Shown piece by piece: positions 10,134 through 17,975 of a stretch of 64,000 nucleotides of DNA. Source of the DNA: Blautia sp. An81. GTDB taxonomy: Bacteria > Bacillota > Clostridia > Lachnospirales > Lachnospiraceae. The number at the start of each line of letters is the position of its first letter. Position 1 is the stretch's first letter. The notes below the pieces were generated by a model. That model ran no database searches and was not told the DNA's origin. It saw only the letters and a program-made list of their open reading frames with translations. The stretch spans positions 98,046 to 162,045 of the forward strand of contig NZ_NFHH01000009.1 of the NCBI RefSeq assembly GCF_002161285.1, in the 5' to 3' direction. The translations under genes were made by a program, and so were the position numbers.

Positions 10134-10175
10134 TGCAACAGAGGATATTCTTAGTTGAAAAGGAGCAGTTGCTGA

Positions 10176-10958
10176 ATGAAAAGAATTAAGCTGACTGTGG
10201 CTTATGACGGAACCAATTACTGCGGCTGGCAGGTACAGCCTAATGGGATTACAGTCCAGGAAGTTTTGGAAAGATGCCTGGAAGACCTTACAGGAAAGAA
10301 AACAGAGATTATCGGAGCCAGCAGGACAGACGCAGGAGTTCATGCTCTGGGAAATGTAGCGGTATTTGATACAGATATGCGAATGCCGGGAGAAAAGTTC
10401 TCCTTTGCCTTGAACCAGAGGCTGCCGGAGGATATCCGGATAGAGAAAGCAGAGGAAGTTCCCGGGGATTTTCATCCCAGATACCGGGAAAGTGAAAAGA
10501 CTTATGTATACAGGATTTTAAACCGTCAGTTTCCCATTCCCACCCAAAGGCTTTATACCCATTTTACATATGTTCCGCTGGACATAGAAAAAATGGCGGA
10601 AGCAGGACATTATCTTGTAGGAGAACATGACTTTAAAAGCTTCTGCGGAGCCGGTGCTCAGGTGAAGACCACCGTCCGCAGGGTCCAGGAGGTTTCTGTG
10701 GTCCGGGAAGATGATCTGATCACCATTAAAATACGGGGAAAAGGCTTTCTCTATAATATGGTCCGGATCATAGCAGGAACTCTTATGGAGATAGGCGGAG
10801 GGATGTACCCTCCGGAACACATGAAGGAGATACTGGAAGCCAGGGACAGACAGGCAGCAGGCCCTACTGCTCCTGCCAGAGGACTGACCCTGATGGGAAT
10901 CCAGTATCTGGAAGAAAGAAGAGAATCACAGGATATGGAGGAAGTCAGCGGGATTTAA
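10176..10958 (+). CDS. truA: tRNA pseudouridine(38-40) synthase TruA
   Basis: This 260-residue enzyme converts uridines 38-40 of the tRNA anticodon arm to pseudouridine. The catalytic aspartate is Asp52 in GASRTDAGVHALGN. The ribosome site AAAGGAGC is upstream of 10176. Its 3' end overlaps the 3' end of the convergent yitT-type gene by 14 bp, leaving no room for a separate terminator. It follows ecfT as part of the conserved ecf-truA order. Confidence 0.95.
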   Translation: MKRIKLTVAYDGTNYCGWQVQPNGITVQEVLERCLEDLTGKKTEIIGASRTDAGVHALGNVAVFDTDMRMPGEKFSFALNQRLPEDIRIEKAEEVPGDFHPRYRESEKTYVYRILNRQFPIPTQRLYTHFTYVPLDIEKMAEAGHYLVGEHDFKSFCGAGAQVKTTVRRVQEVSVVREDDLITIKIRGKGFLYNMVRIIAGTLMEIGGGMYPPEHMKEILEARDRQAAGPTAPARGLTLMGIQYLEERRESQDMEEVSGI

Positions 10959-11820
10959 ATCCTTCGCCGACTACTTCGTTGGATTCCACGATAATGATAA
11001 AGGCCTTTGGGTCGATTTTTTTGATAGAGCTACGGATACTGTACATCTGCTTATTATTGCAGGCGCACATGACCACAGCTTTTTCTTCTTTTGAGTAGCT
11101 GCCTTCACCTTTCAGAAAAGTGCAGCCTCTTCCCGTTACCTGGTCGATCATGTCTGCCACTTCCTGGGCCTGATCTGTGACGATGAGAGTCATTTTTCCG
11201 GCGTCAATGCCATACATGACTTTGTCTACCACCACGGACAGAAGGAAGGTAATGATCATACCATAGATGAGGCTGTCAATGTCTCTGGAGACCATCACAG
11301 TTCCCAGAAGGACGATCAGACCATCCATTATAAAGGTAATCTTGCCAAGAGAGAAATGGGGCTTTAAAGCTTTAATGGATAACATGATAAAGTCGGCGCC
11401 GCCGGTAGAAGTTTCTCTCATATAGATCAGAGCATATCCAAGGCCTGACAGCACTCCTGCACAGATTGCCGCCAGCATCCGGTCTCCGGTATATACAGGA
11501 AAAAGCGGAGCCAGATAGTCCATGATCACAGATGTGATGATAATGGTCCGCACAGAGCGGAGAAAATATTGTCGGCCAAGGATGGGAAAACAGATCAGAG
11601 CAATAGGGATATTCAGAAGCAGGGCGGTACGTCCGATAGGGAGTCCCCAAAGGTGGTAAAAGATCAGGGCGATTCCATTCAGACCGGCCATGGGAAACTG
11701 AGCCAGAGCAGCAAAGTTGTAGGTTCCCAGGGCAATGAGAATGCCTCCCAGAATATCCATAAGAATATCAATGCTCCATTTTTTTGCATAAAAAGATTTA
11801 TTGTTCATAAAATTTTTCAT
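10945..11820 (-). CDS. YitT/DUF2179-family membrane protein
   Basis: This 291-residue protein has about five N-terminal membrane helices (YitT domain) and a C-terminal soluble DUF2179 domain of PII-like fold (from about residue 210, MTLIVTDQAQEVADMIDQ). The biochemical role of the family is not known. I choose the start at 11820 because CTGTAGAAGGAGG precedes it; an upstream in-frame ATG at 11859 lies within a leader hairpin. It has its own sigma-A promoter at 11904-11933 and a structured leader. It converges on truA with a 14-bp overlap. Confidence 0.85.
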   Translation of the reverse strand: MKNFMNNKSFYAKKWSIDILMDILGGILIALGTYNFAALAQFPMAGLNGIALIFYHLWGLPIGRTALLLNIPIALICFPILGRQYFLRSVRTIIITSVIMDYLAPLFPVYTGDRMLAAICAGVLSGLGYALIYMRETSTGGADFIMLSIKALKPHFSLGKITFIMDGLIVLLGTVMVSRDIDSLIYGMIITFLLSVVVDKVMYGIDAGKMTLIVTDQAQEVADMIDQVTGRGCTFLKGEGSYSKEEKAVVMCACNNKQMYSIRSSIKKIDPKAFIIIVESNEVVGEGFKSR

Positions 11821-11850
11821 AATCGGCCTCCTTCTACAGTCATGAAAAAG

Positions 11851-11893
11851 AAAGAGCATATGCGAACTCCTCTATAATTCGCAAATGCTCTTT
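11851..11893 (-). promoter_or_regulatory. Leader hairpin upstream of the YitT-type gene
   Basis: Arms 11851-11866 and 11878-11893 are complementary over 15 of 16 positions (AAAGAGCAT and TGCGAA blocks with one mismatch), with an 11-nt loop. Read on the minus strand it lies between the promoter and the ribosome site and is followed by CTTTTTC, so it resembles an intrinsic terminator in the 5' leader. Confidence 0.6.
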
Positions 11894-11903
11894 TCCTAAA
11901 AAC

Positions 11904-11933
11904 AGTATACACGGAATTCACAGAAAAGGTCAA
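11904..11933 (-). promoter_or_regulatory. Sigma-A promoter for the YitT-type gene
   Basis: On the minus strand TTGACC (11928-11933) and TATACT (11904-11909) are separated by 18 bp. The predicted transcript would run through the hairpin at 11851-11893 before the start codon. Confidence 0.65.
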
Positions 11934-11955
11934 GGGGAAAATCAAAAAGGAGGAT

Positions 11956-11984
11956 TTGACATTCCCCGGCACCTGGGGTATGAT
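11956..11984 (+). promoter_or_regulatory. Sigma-A promoter for the flavin reductase-like gene
   Basis: A consensus TTGACA (11956-11961), a 17-bp spacer and TATGAT (11979-11984) stand 31 bp before the preferred start codon. The divergent promoter for the YitT-type gene is about 25 bp away. Confidence 0.75.
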
Positions 11985-12014
11985 AGGAAAAGAAAAAAGA
12001 AAGGAATGAGATAT

Positions 12015-12521
12015 ATGGGATTTAGAGAAGTTCCGATTGAGTCCATAGAATTTAATCCTTTTGCTAAAATCGGAAAACAGTGGATGCTGGTCACAGCAGG
12101 AGACCAGGAGAAATTCAATACTATGACTGCCAGCTGGGGCGGTGCAGGCGTCATGTGGGGAAAGAATGCAGTGACGGTATACATCAGACCTCAGAGATAT
12201 ACAAAGGAGTTTATAGACGCCAAGGATACATTTACCCTTTCTTTCTATAAAGAAGAATACAGAAAGGCTCTCAGCTTTCTGGGAAGCGTTTCAGGCAGAG
12301 ACAGAGATAAGGTGAAAGAAGCCGGCCTGACTCCTGTGCCTGCAGGAGACTCCATGGCCTTTGAAGAGGCAGATCTGATACTGGTATGCAGAAAGATGTA
12401 TCATGCCCCTATGCCTCCGGAAAATTTTGATGACAAGAGCAATGATGAAAAATGGTATCCTCAGAAAGATTATCATGTAATGTATATTGCAGAGATCACA
12501 AAGGTTCTTGTCAAAGAATAG
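12015..12521 (+). CDS. Flavin reductase-like, FMN-binding split-barrel protein
   Basis: This 168-residue protein resembles the flavin reductase-like family. A WMLVTAG strand, the FNTMTASWGG segment that contacts FMN and a VYIRPQRYTKEFI stretch are visible. Members bind FMN and reduce flavins or act on small substrates; the substrate here is unknown. I prefer the ATG at 12015, where AAAGGA has proper spacing; an ATG at 12006 is too close to that site. A consensus promoter lies just upstream. The next small membrane protein follows by 18 bp and may be co-transcribed. Confidence 0.85.
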   Translation: MGFREVPIESIEFNPFAKIGKQWMLVTAGDQEKFNTMTASWGGAGVMWGKNAVTVYIRPQRYTKEFIDAKDTFTLSFYKEEYRKALSFLGSVSGRDRDKVKEAGLTPVPAGDSMAFEEADLILVCRKMYHAPMPPENFDDKSNDEKWYPQKDYHVMYIAEITKVLVKE

Positions 12522-12539
12522 AAACACAAGGAGATTTTT

Positions 12540-12803
12540 ATGAGCCAGCAGAAAGTAGACAAATATAAGAAAGAGAAAAATAACAGAGATAAACTGCAGA
12601 AAAGAGAGAAAAGGATCTTCCATCTGGAAATGTTTGGGGTGGCAGTAGTCTGTATCGCAATGGTGGCCTGGATCGGATATTCCGCTTATGACCTGATAAC
12701 AAGAGAAGACCCTGATGCAGAGCAGCAGGTAGTAACTACGGAGATGGATGTGACAGCTCTTTCTGATTATTTGAGCAGTCTCTCTCAGACAGAGACAGAG
12801 TAA
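12540..12803 (+). CDS. Small single-pass membrane protein, function unknown
   Basis: This 87-residue protein has a highly charged Lys-rich N-terminus (residues 1-28), one hydrophobic helix (about 31-51) and an acidic C-terminal tail ending in SQTETE. The charge pattern predicts the N-terminus in the cytoplasm. I do not recognise a named family. It has a good ribosome site (AAGGAGA) and ends 44 bp before a strong bidirectional terminator. It may be co-transcribed with the flavin reductase-like gene. Confidence 0.7.
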   Translation: MSQQKVDKYKKEKNNRDKLQKREKRIFHLEMFGVAVVCIAMVAWIGYSAYDLITREDPDAEQQVVTTEMDVTALSDYLSSLSQTETE

Positions 12804-12847
12804 GAAAGAACTTTTTATGGCCTTCAGCCATAGCGAATAGAAAAAAG

Positions 12848-12881
12848 AAGGAGACACTGCATTGCAGAAGTCTCCTTTTTT
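12848..12881. terminator. Bidirectional terminator between the small membrane protein and csp
   Basis: AAGGAGAC (12848-12855) pairs with GTCTCCTT (12870-12877), with an inner CTGC/GCAG stem. A-rich and T-rich flanks on both sides let it stop transcription from both converging genes. Confidence 0.85.
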
Positions 12882-12892
12882 CTTGATGAAAA

Positions 12893-13093
12893 TTATAATT
12901 TATTTACATTTGCAGCCTGCATGCCACGGGCGCCTTCTGTCAGGTCATAGGTTACGGACTGGCCTTCCTCCAGGGATTTAAAACCTTCACCGTTGATTGC
13001 GGAAAAGTGAACGAATACGTCCTGTCCGTCTTCGCCGGTAATAAATCCATATCCTTTTTCAGCGTTGAACCACTTTACAGTTCCCTTGTTCAT
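12893..13093 (-). CDS. csp: Cold-shock domain protein (CspA family)
   Basis: This 66-residue protein is a single OB-fold RNA chaperone. RNP1 is KGYGFITG (residues 13-20; Tyr in place of the usual Phe) and RNP2 is VFVHFS (26-31). It melts RNA secondary structure and may act as an antiterminator. The ATG follows GGAGG. Its promoter at 13246-13274 implies a 5' leader of about 145 nt containing a long hairpin, which fits the post-transcriptional control known for cold-shock genes. Confidence 0.95.
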   Translation of the reverse strand: MNKGTVKWFNAEKGYGFITGEDGQDVFVHFSAINGEGFKSLEEGQSVTYDLTEGARGMQAANVNKL

Positions 13094-13149
13094 AATGTTA
13101 CCTCCATAAAATAAAAAGAATAAACATGAATATATCCGGATAAAAAAAT

Positions 13150-13214
13150 TAAATGGTCTTTAGAGATAATATTGTGTATAAAAATGATAATACAATCTCT
13201 AAAAACCATTTAAT
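13150..13214 (-). promoter_or_regulatory. Long hairpin in the csp 5' leader
   Basis: The arm TTAAATGGTCTTTAGAGAT (forward strand, about 13150-13168) pairs with about 13195-13213 over 19 positions with one mismatch, and ATTGT/ACAAT extends the stem inward. On the csp-sense strand a run of seven T follows the stem, so it resembles an AT-rich terminator or thermosensor inside the leader. Confidence 0.65.
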
Positions 13215-13234
13215 ATTTATATCCAATATACCTT

Positions 13235-13262
13235 TTGACACCTCTAGTATATTCGGTATAAT
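13235..13262 (+). promoter_or_regulatory. Sigma-A promoter P1 for pyrC
   Basis: Consensus TTGACA (13235-13240), a 16-bp spacer and TATAAT (13257-13262). It overlaps the csp promoter completely, so the two polymerases should compete. Confidence 0.75.
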
Positions 13263-13274
13263 ATCAAAAGTCAA
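13246..13274 (-). promoter_or_regulatory. Sigma-A promoter for csp
   Basis: On the minus strand TTGACT (13269-13274), a 17-bp spacer and TATACT (13246-13251). It lies on top of the forward pyrC promoter, in the opposite direction. Confidence 0.7.
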
Positions 13275-13287
13275 GGGAAAAGTGGAA

Positions 13288-13316
13288 TTGACGAAAGAAA
13301 ATGTGTATGTTACTAT
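13288..13316 (+). promoter_or_regulatory. Possible second promoter P2 for pyrC
   Basis: TTGACG (13288-13293), a 17-bp spacer and TACTAT (13311-13316), about 50 bp before the pyrC ribosome site. No PyrR-type anti-antiterminator leader was recognised. Confidence 0.5.
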
Positions 13317-13374
13317 AAAAACAATGAAATTTTTTAATAAAGCCTGTATCTAAGGAGAAAGGACGTGCTTCAAA

Positions 13375-14658
13375 ATGAAGATATTGATCAAAAACGGCCA
13401 AATGTTAAATCCCTCGGATAAGACTGACGAAACCGGTGACCTTTATATTGAGGACGGCGTGATCAAGGAAAAAGGAGTTTCCCTGGAACTTTCCTGTCAG
13501 CCGGATAAAGTAATTGACGCCCAGGGCTGCTATGTGATGCCTGGTCTTATTGACCTGCATGTACATCTGCGGGACCCGGGGCTGACCCATAAAGAAGATA
13601 TAGCAAGCGGTTCAAGAGCAGCAGCCAGAGGGGGATTTACTACAATCCTGGCTATGCCCAATACAAAACCGGTTATCGACAGCCCGGACCGGGTGCTGTA
13701 TGTGGTGAATAAAGCAGAAGAAATGGCTCCCATCCATGTGCTGCAGATTGGTGCAGTGACCAGACAGCAGAAGGGAGAAGAACTGGCTGATATAGAGGGA
13801 ATGATCCAGGCGGGAATTCCAGCTATCAGTGAAGACGGAAAATCCGTGATGAATGTAAAGCTCTATAAAGAAGCTATGGAGATTGCCGCAGAACACAATA
13901 TTCCAGTTTTTGCCCACTGTGAAGATCAGAACCTGGTAAATGGAGGCTGTGTAAATGAAGACCGGCATTCCAGAGAGCAGGGACTTCCGGGAATCAGTAA
14001 CGCAGTGGAGGATGTGATTGCAGCCAGAGATATTGTGCTTGCTAAAGAGACAGGAGCCAGACTTCATCTGTGCCATTGTTCTACAGAGGATAGTGTGGAG
14101 ATGATCCGACTTGCGAAAGAAGAAGGACTTCCTGTGACCGGAGAGGTCTGCCCTCATCATTTTACTTTGACATCTGATGATATGGTGCCGGGGGATACAA
14201 ATTTTAAAATGAATCCGCCTTTACGAACACCGAAAGACCGCCAGGCTCTTCTGGAAGGACTGAAAAATGACATTATTGATGTCATCAGCACAGATCATGC
14301 TCCCCACAGCAGGGAAGAGAAACAGCAGTCCATGGAGAAGGCGCCTTTTGGCATCGTAGGCCTGGAAACTTCTGTGGCCCTTACGATCACCCAGCTGGTG
14401 GACAAGGGAGTTCTGACTCCTATGCAGATGGCAGAGAAGATGAGCTATAATCCCGCAAGGATCATAGGCTCTGACAGGGGTACCCTGGATATAGGAAAAC
14501 CGGCAGATGTAACGGTCATCGATCCAAATCAGGAATATGTGATAGATTCTATGACATTTCTCTCAAAGGGAAAGAATACACCGTTTAACGGCTGGAAGGT
14601 AAAGGGAATGGTAAAGGCTACTATCTGTGATGGAAAGATAGCATACCAGAGCGAATAA
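13375..14658 (+). CDS. pyrC: Dihydroorotase
   Basis: This 427-residue class I dihydroorotase catalyses reversible ring closure of carbamoyl aspartate to dihydroorotate in pyrimidine synthesis. The zinc motif His62-x-His64 is in GLIDLHVHLRDPG, and the later metal and substrate motifs FAHCEDQ, HLCHCST and the catalytic-Asp motif STDHAPHS are all present. The protein is complete. It is the first gene of pyrC-pyrF-pyrK-pyrD, but a terminator-like hairpin separates it from pyrF. Confidence 0.96.
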   Translation: MKILIKNGQMLNPSDKTDETGDLYIEDGVIKEKGVSLELSCQPDKVIDAQGCYVMPGLIDLHVHLRDPGLTHKEDIASGSRAAARGGFTTILAMPNTKPVIDSPDRVLYVVNKAEEMAPIHVLQIGAVTRQQKGEELADIEGMIQAGIPAISEDGKSVMNVKLYKEAMEIAAEHNIPVFAHCEDQNLVNGGCVNEDRHSREQGLPGISNAVEDVIAARDIVLAKETGARLHLCHCSTEDSVEMIRLAKEEGLPVTGEVCPHHFTLTSDDMVPGDTNFKMNPPLRTPKDRQALLEGLKNDIIDVISTDHAPHSREEKQQSMEKAPFGIVGLETSVALTITQLVDKGVLTPMQMAEKMSYNPARIIGSDRGTLDIGKPADVTVIDPNQEYVIDSMTFLSKGKNTPFNGWKVKGMVKATICDGKIAYQSE

Positions 14659-14667
14659 ACAGATGCC

Positions 14668-14689
14668 GGGATCAGGTATACCTGACCCC
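14668..14689. promoter_or_regulatory. 22-bp near-perfect palindrome after pyrC
   Basis: TCAGGTATACCTGA (14672-14685) is a perfect 14-bp palindrome and is extended by GGG/CCC arms with one mismatch. It could be an operator or an RNA hairpin preceding the terminator. No regulator can be assigned. Confidence 0.4.
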
Positions 14690-14704
14690 TACATGATACA
14701 TCAG

Positions 14705-14744
14705 GGCAGACAGAAACAGACATCTATGTCGGGTCTGCCTTTTT
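14705..14744 (+). terminator. Intrinsic terminator between pyrC and pyrF
   Basis: GGCAGAC (14705-14711) pairs with GTCTGCC (14733-14739), an inner GACAT/ATGTC stem adds stability, and five T follow. It lies inside the presumed pyr operon, so it is either a partial terminator or an attenuator for pyrF-pyrK-pyrD. Confidence 0.75.
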
Positions 14745-14778
14745 GCTGAAAAAAAGAATACCTGGAGGAAGAAGAAAA

Positions 14779-15708
14779 ATGATCAATAAACTCACAGCAA
14801 AAATTCAGAAAACAAATGCACCTATCGTTGTGGGCCTGGACCCGATGCTGAATTATATCCCAAAGCATATTCAGGAGAAGGCTTTTAAAGAGTATGGGGA
14901 GACTTTAGAAGGAGCGGCAGAAGCTATCTGGCAGTTTAATAAGGAAATCGTGGATAAAACTTATGACCTGATCCCTGCTGTAAAACCTCAGATTGCTATG
15001 TATGAACAGTTTGGCATTCCCGGACTTATGGCCTATAAAAAGACCGTAGATTACTGTAAAAGCAAAGACCTGGTTGTGATCGGAGATATTAAAAGAGGAG
15101 ATATCGGCTCCACATCTGCTGCCTATGCAGTAGGACATCTGGGAAAAGTACAGGTAGGGGACAATAAGATCGCTGCTTTTGATGAAGATTTTGCCACTGT
15201 GAATCCATACCTGGGTTCTGATGGGGTTAAGCCTTTTATCGATGTGTGCAAAGAAGAAAAGAAGGGAATCTTTGTGCTGGTAAAGACCTCAAACCCTTCC
15301 AGCGGTGAGTTCCAGGACCGGATCATTGACGGCAGACCTCTCTATGAACTGGTGGGAGAAAAGGTTGCTCAGTGGGGAGAAGAATGCATGGGAGATTCCT
15401 ATAGTTATGTAGGTGCTGTGGTAGGTGCTACCTATCCAGAAATGGGCAAGATCCTGAGAAAGATCATGCCTAAAGCTTACATCCTGGTTCCAGGATATGG
15501 CGCTCAGGGAGGTCAGGGAAAGGATCTGGTACACTTCTTTAATGAAGACGGACTGGGAGCTATCGTAAACTCCTCCAGAGGCATCATTGCTGCCTACAAA
15601 CAGGAAAAATATGCAAAATTCGGAGAAGAGAACTTCGGAGACGCTTCCAGAGCGGCAGTAGAAGATATGATCGCGGATATTGACGGAGCCCTGAAGGCTG
15701 CAAAATAA
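14779..15708 (+). CDS. pyrF: Orotidine 5'-phosphate decarboxylase (type 2)
   Basis: This 309-residue enzyme of the longer type 2 family decarboxylates OMP to UMP. The catalytic motif IGDIKRGDIGST with Lys105 is clear, and VPGYGAQGG forms the phosphate-binding loop. I start at 14779 (CTGGAGGAAG upstream); an in-frame ATG at 14743 sits in the terminator stem and has no ribosome site. The pyrK start is 10 bp after its stop, so these two are certainly co-translated neighbours. Confidence 0.95.
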   Translation: MINKLTAKIQKTNAPIVVGLDPMLNYIPKHIQEKAFKEYGETLEGAAEAIWQFNKEIVDKTYDLIPAVKPQIAMYEQFGIPGLMAYKKTVDYCKSKDLVVIGDIKRGDIGSTSAAYAVGHLGKVQVGDNKIAAFDEDFATVNPYLGSDGVKPFIDVCKEEKKGIFVLVKTSNPSSGEFQDRIIDGRPLYELVGEKVAQWGEECMGDSYSYVGAVVGATYPEMGKILRKIMPKAYILVPGYGAQGGQGKDLVHFFNEDGLGAIVNSSRGIIAAYKQEKYAKFGEENFGDASRAAVEDMIADIDGALKAAK

Positions 15709-15718
15709 GGAGGAAACC

Positions 15719-16495
15719 ATGGCAAAGTTAAAAATGACCAGCAGTATTATCAGCCAGGAGATGATCAGCCCGGATATCTACAGTATGTGGCTGTCAGCAA
15801 AAGAAATTGCAGAGCAGGCGGCACCGGGACAGTTTATCTCTCTGTACTGTGAAGATTCCGGCAGAATCCTGCCAAGGCCTATCAGTATCTGTGAGATCGA
15901 TAAAGAAAAAGGCACCCTGCGTATTGTCTACAGGATCGCAGGGAAGGGAACTGCAGAGTTCTCTCAGAAAAAAGCAGGAGATACTATAGATATTCTTGGA
16001 CCTCTGGGAAATGGTTTCCCCATGGAGGAGACAGAAGGAAAGAGAGTCTTCCTTATGGGAGGAGGCATTGGCATTCCGCCTATGCTGGAGACCGCAAAAG
16101 AAGCCAAGGGAGAGGTGACAGTGATCGCCGGATACCGGGATAAAAATATTTTCCTTCAGGATGAGTTTGAAAAAGCCGGGAAATTTGTTGTAGCTACAGA
16201 GGACGGCAGCCTGGGAACGAAAGGAAATGTTATGGACGCTATCAGGGAGAATCATCTTGAAGCAGACCTGATCTTTGCCTGCGGGCCGGCTCCCATGCTG
16301 CGGGCCATTAAGGCCTATGCCCAGGAACAGGATATTCCCTGCTACATTTCCATGGAGGAACGGATGGCCTGCGGCATCGGCGCCTGTCTGGCCTGTGTCT
16401 GCAAGTCCAAAGAGGTGGACGCCCATTCTCAGGTCCATAACAAGAGAATCTGTAAGGATGGTCCTGTATTCTTAAGTACGGAGGTGGAACTTTAA
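15719..16495 (+). CDS. pyrK: Dihydroorotate dehydrogenase electron-transfer subunit
   Basis: This 258-residue FAD- and [2Fe-2S]-binding protein passes electrons from the PyrD subunit to NAD. The N-terminal FAD domain has RPISICE, the NAD domain has MGGGIGIPPM, and the C-terminal iron-sulphur ligands are in CGIGACLACVC plus a later Cys. It forms the PyrD(B)-PyrK heterotetramer. AAGGAGG precedes the ATG. Its stop codon overlaps the pyrD start by one base, which suggests coupled translation. Confidence 0.95.
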   Translation: MAKLKMTSSIISQEMISPDIYSMWLSAKEIAEQAAPGQFISLYCEDSGRILPRPISICEIDKEKGTLRIVYRIAGKGTAEFSQKKAGDTIDILGPLGNGFPMEETEGKRVFLMGGGIGIPPMLETAKEAKGEVTVIAGYRDKNIFLQDEFEKAGKFVVATEDGSLGTKGNVMDAIRENHLEADLIFACGPAPMLRAIKAYAQEQDIPCYISMEERMACGIGACLACVCKSKEVDAHSQVHNKRICKDGPVFLSTEVEL

Positions 16496-17397
16496 TGAAT
16501 ATGAAAGTAAAAATCGGGGGAGTGGAGTTAAAGAACCCGGTAATGACAGCCTCCGGAACTTTTGGTTCAGGAGCAGAGTACAGTGAGTTTGTAGATTTAA
16601 ATAAGCTGGGAGCAGTGGTGACCAAAGGTGTGGCAGATGTTCCCTGGACAGGGAATCCGACGCCCCGTATTGCAGAAATCTACAGCGGAATGATGAATGC
16701 CATTGGTCTGCAGAATCCGGGAGTAGAGGTGTTCTGCAAAAGAGACATTCCCTACCTGCAGCAGTTTGATACAAAAGTGATCGTCAATGTCTGCGGACAT
16801 GCTCCAGAAGAATATCTGGCAGTGGTGGAAAGACTGGCTCAGGAGCCAGTGGATATGCTGGAGATCAATATTTCCTGTCCAAATGTAAATGCTAACTTCC
16901 TGGCTTTCGGACAGGATCCAAAGCATGTGGAAGAGCTGACAGCTCAGATCAAGAAAGTTGCCGGACAGCCGGTGATCATGAAGCTGACCCCCAACGTAAC
17001 GGACATTGCGGAAATCGCCAAAGCGGCGGAAGCCGGTGGAGCAGACGCAGTCTCCCTTATCAATACCCTTACGGGCATGAAAATTGATGTAAACAGAAGG
17101 ACCTTTGCCCTGGCAAACAAGACTGGGGGAGTTTCCGGCCCCTGCATTAAGCCGGTGGCAGTGCGAATGGTCTATCAGGTGGCCCAGGCGGTAAAGATTC
17201 CGATAATCGGTATGGGCGGTATCCAGAATGCAGAGGACGCTCTGGAGTTTATTCTTGCAGGAGCTTCTGCAGTGGCAGTGGGAACCGCAAACTTTATGAA
17301 CCCATATGCTACACTGGAAATCATCGATGGAATCCGGGAATATATGGAGAAAAATGAAATAGAGGATATCTGTCAGCTTATTGGCGCGGTAAGATAA
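16495..17397 (+). CDS. pyrD: Dihydroorotate dehydrogenase catalytic subunit (class 1B)
   Basis: This 300-residue FMN enzyme oxidises dihydroorotate to orotate. The active-site base Cys128 is in NISCPN, typical of class 1 enzymes, and the FMN phosphate site follows GMGGIQNAEDA. Next to pyrK it is the 1B, NAD-linked type. The start overlaps the pyrK stop. No pyrE follows; instead the accessory region begins, and pyrE is found at 49.1 kb. Confidence 0.96.
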   Translation: MNMKVKIGGVELKNPVMTASGTFGSGAEYSEFVDLNKLGAVVTKGVADVPWTGNPTPRIAEIYSGMMNAIGLQNPGVEVFCKRDIPYLQQFDTKVIVNVCGHAPEEYLAVVERLAQEPVDMLEINISCPNVNANFLAFGQDPKHVEELTAQIKKVAGQPVIMKLTPNVTDIAEIAKAAEAGGADAVSLINTLTGMKIDVNRRTFALANKTGGVSGPCIKPVAVRMVYQVAQAVKIPIIGMGGIQNAEDALEFILAGASAVAVGTANFMNPYATLEIIDGIREYMEKNEIEDICQLIGAVR

Positions 17398-17508
17398 AAA
17401 GGCCCCTGTAAGAGGCCTGGGGAAATTCGGCACTATTAAAAAGTGGGATTCTGCAGGCTCTTACGGGGGTTTATGGTTCTGGAAAAGAATATATAGAAAG
17501 GAATGCTT

Positions 17509-17536
17509 TTTACATAGACAAGTGGTAGAATATAAG
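17509..17536 (+). promoter_or_regulatory. Probable promoter of the 89-residue membrane protein
   Basis: TTTACA (17509-17514), a 16-bp spacer and TATAAG (17531-17536), 79 bp before the gene. The rest of the 17.40-17.61 kb gap shows only a weak GGCC-rich hairpin after pyrD. Confidence 0.45.
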
Positions 17537-17614
17537 CAGAAAACAAGGAAAAGGTCCAGATTATGAGTATATCCGTATAAAACCTGAGGGCGGATTTACA
17601 GAGGAGGGAATAAG

Positions 17615-17884
17615 ATGGAAGGTTTATTTGTGGGGTTGATGATTTTTGCCACAGTTCTGGCAATTATCGGACTGGTACTGGTCTTTCTCCAGAAAAAAGG
17701 AAAGGTAAGCTCTTTTACGACTATGACAGCTTCGGGACCCAATTATGTAAGTGTGGGAAAAACAGTCATTGTTCCGGTCCTGCTGGGTGTACTTCTGCTT
17801 TACCGGTATTCCCTTTTATGGGCAGTTTTGTACGGAGCAATCTTTCTTGTGGCTTACATATTGATACAGGTACTGGTGAAATAG
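17615..17884 (+). CDS. Small two- or three-helix membrane protein, function unknown
   Basis: This 89-residue, strongly hydrophobic protein has one helix at residues 4-25, a short polar loop with the KKGKVSS and TASGPNYVSVGK segments, and one long or two short helices from 49 to the end. A good GAGGAGG site precedes the ATG. No family is recognised. It stands alone between pyrD and the macrodomain gene, with its own likely promoter. Confidence 0.65.
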   Translation: MEGLFVGLMIFATVLAIIGLVLVFLQKKGKVSSFTTMTASGPNYVSVGKTVIVPVLLGVLLLYRYSLLWAVLYGAIFLVAYILIQVLVK

Positions 17885-17975
17885 TTTGAAATTTTACATT
17901 GAGGGTATGGAGAATTTTTCTCTGTGCCCTTTTCTTAAGTTAGTATTAGATTTTCTCCCTATGTGATAAAAATAT

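Noticed and set aside
13153..13353. 66-codon open frame between csp and pyrC
   Set aside because: It lies over the csp leader hairpin and both promoters, has no ribosome site and a composition typical of noncoding AT-rich DNA.
13263..13374. PyrR-type attenuator in the pyrC leader
   Set aside because: No conserved binding-loop sequence and no terminator-antiterminator pair was found before pyrC.
17400..17425. Terminator directly after pyrD
   Set aside because: The GGCC/GGCC pairing is short and has no T run, so it was not listed as a feature.
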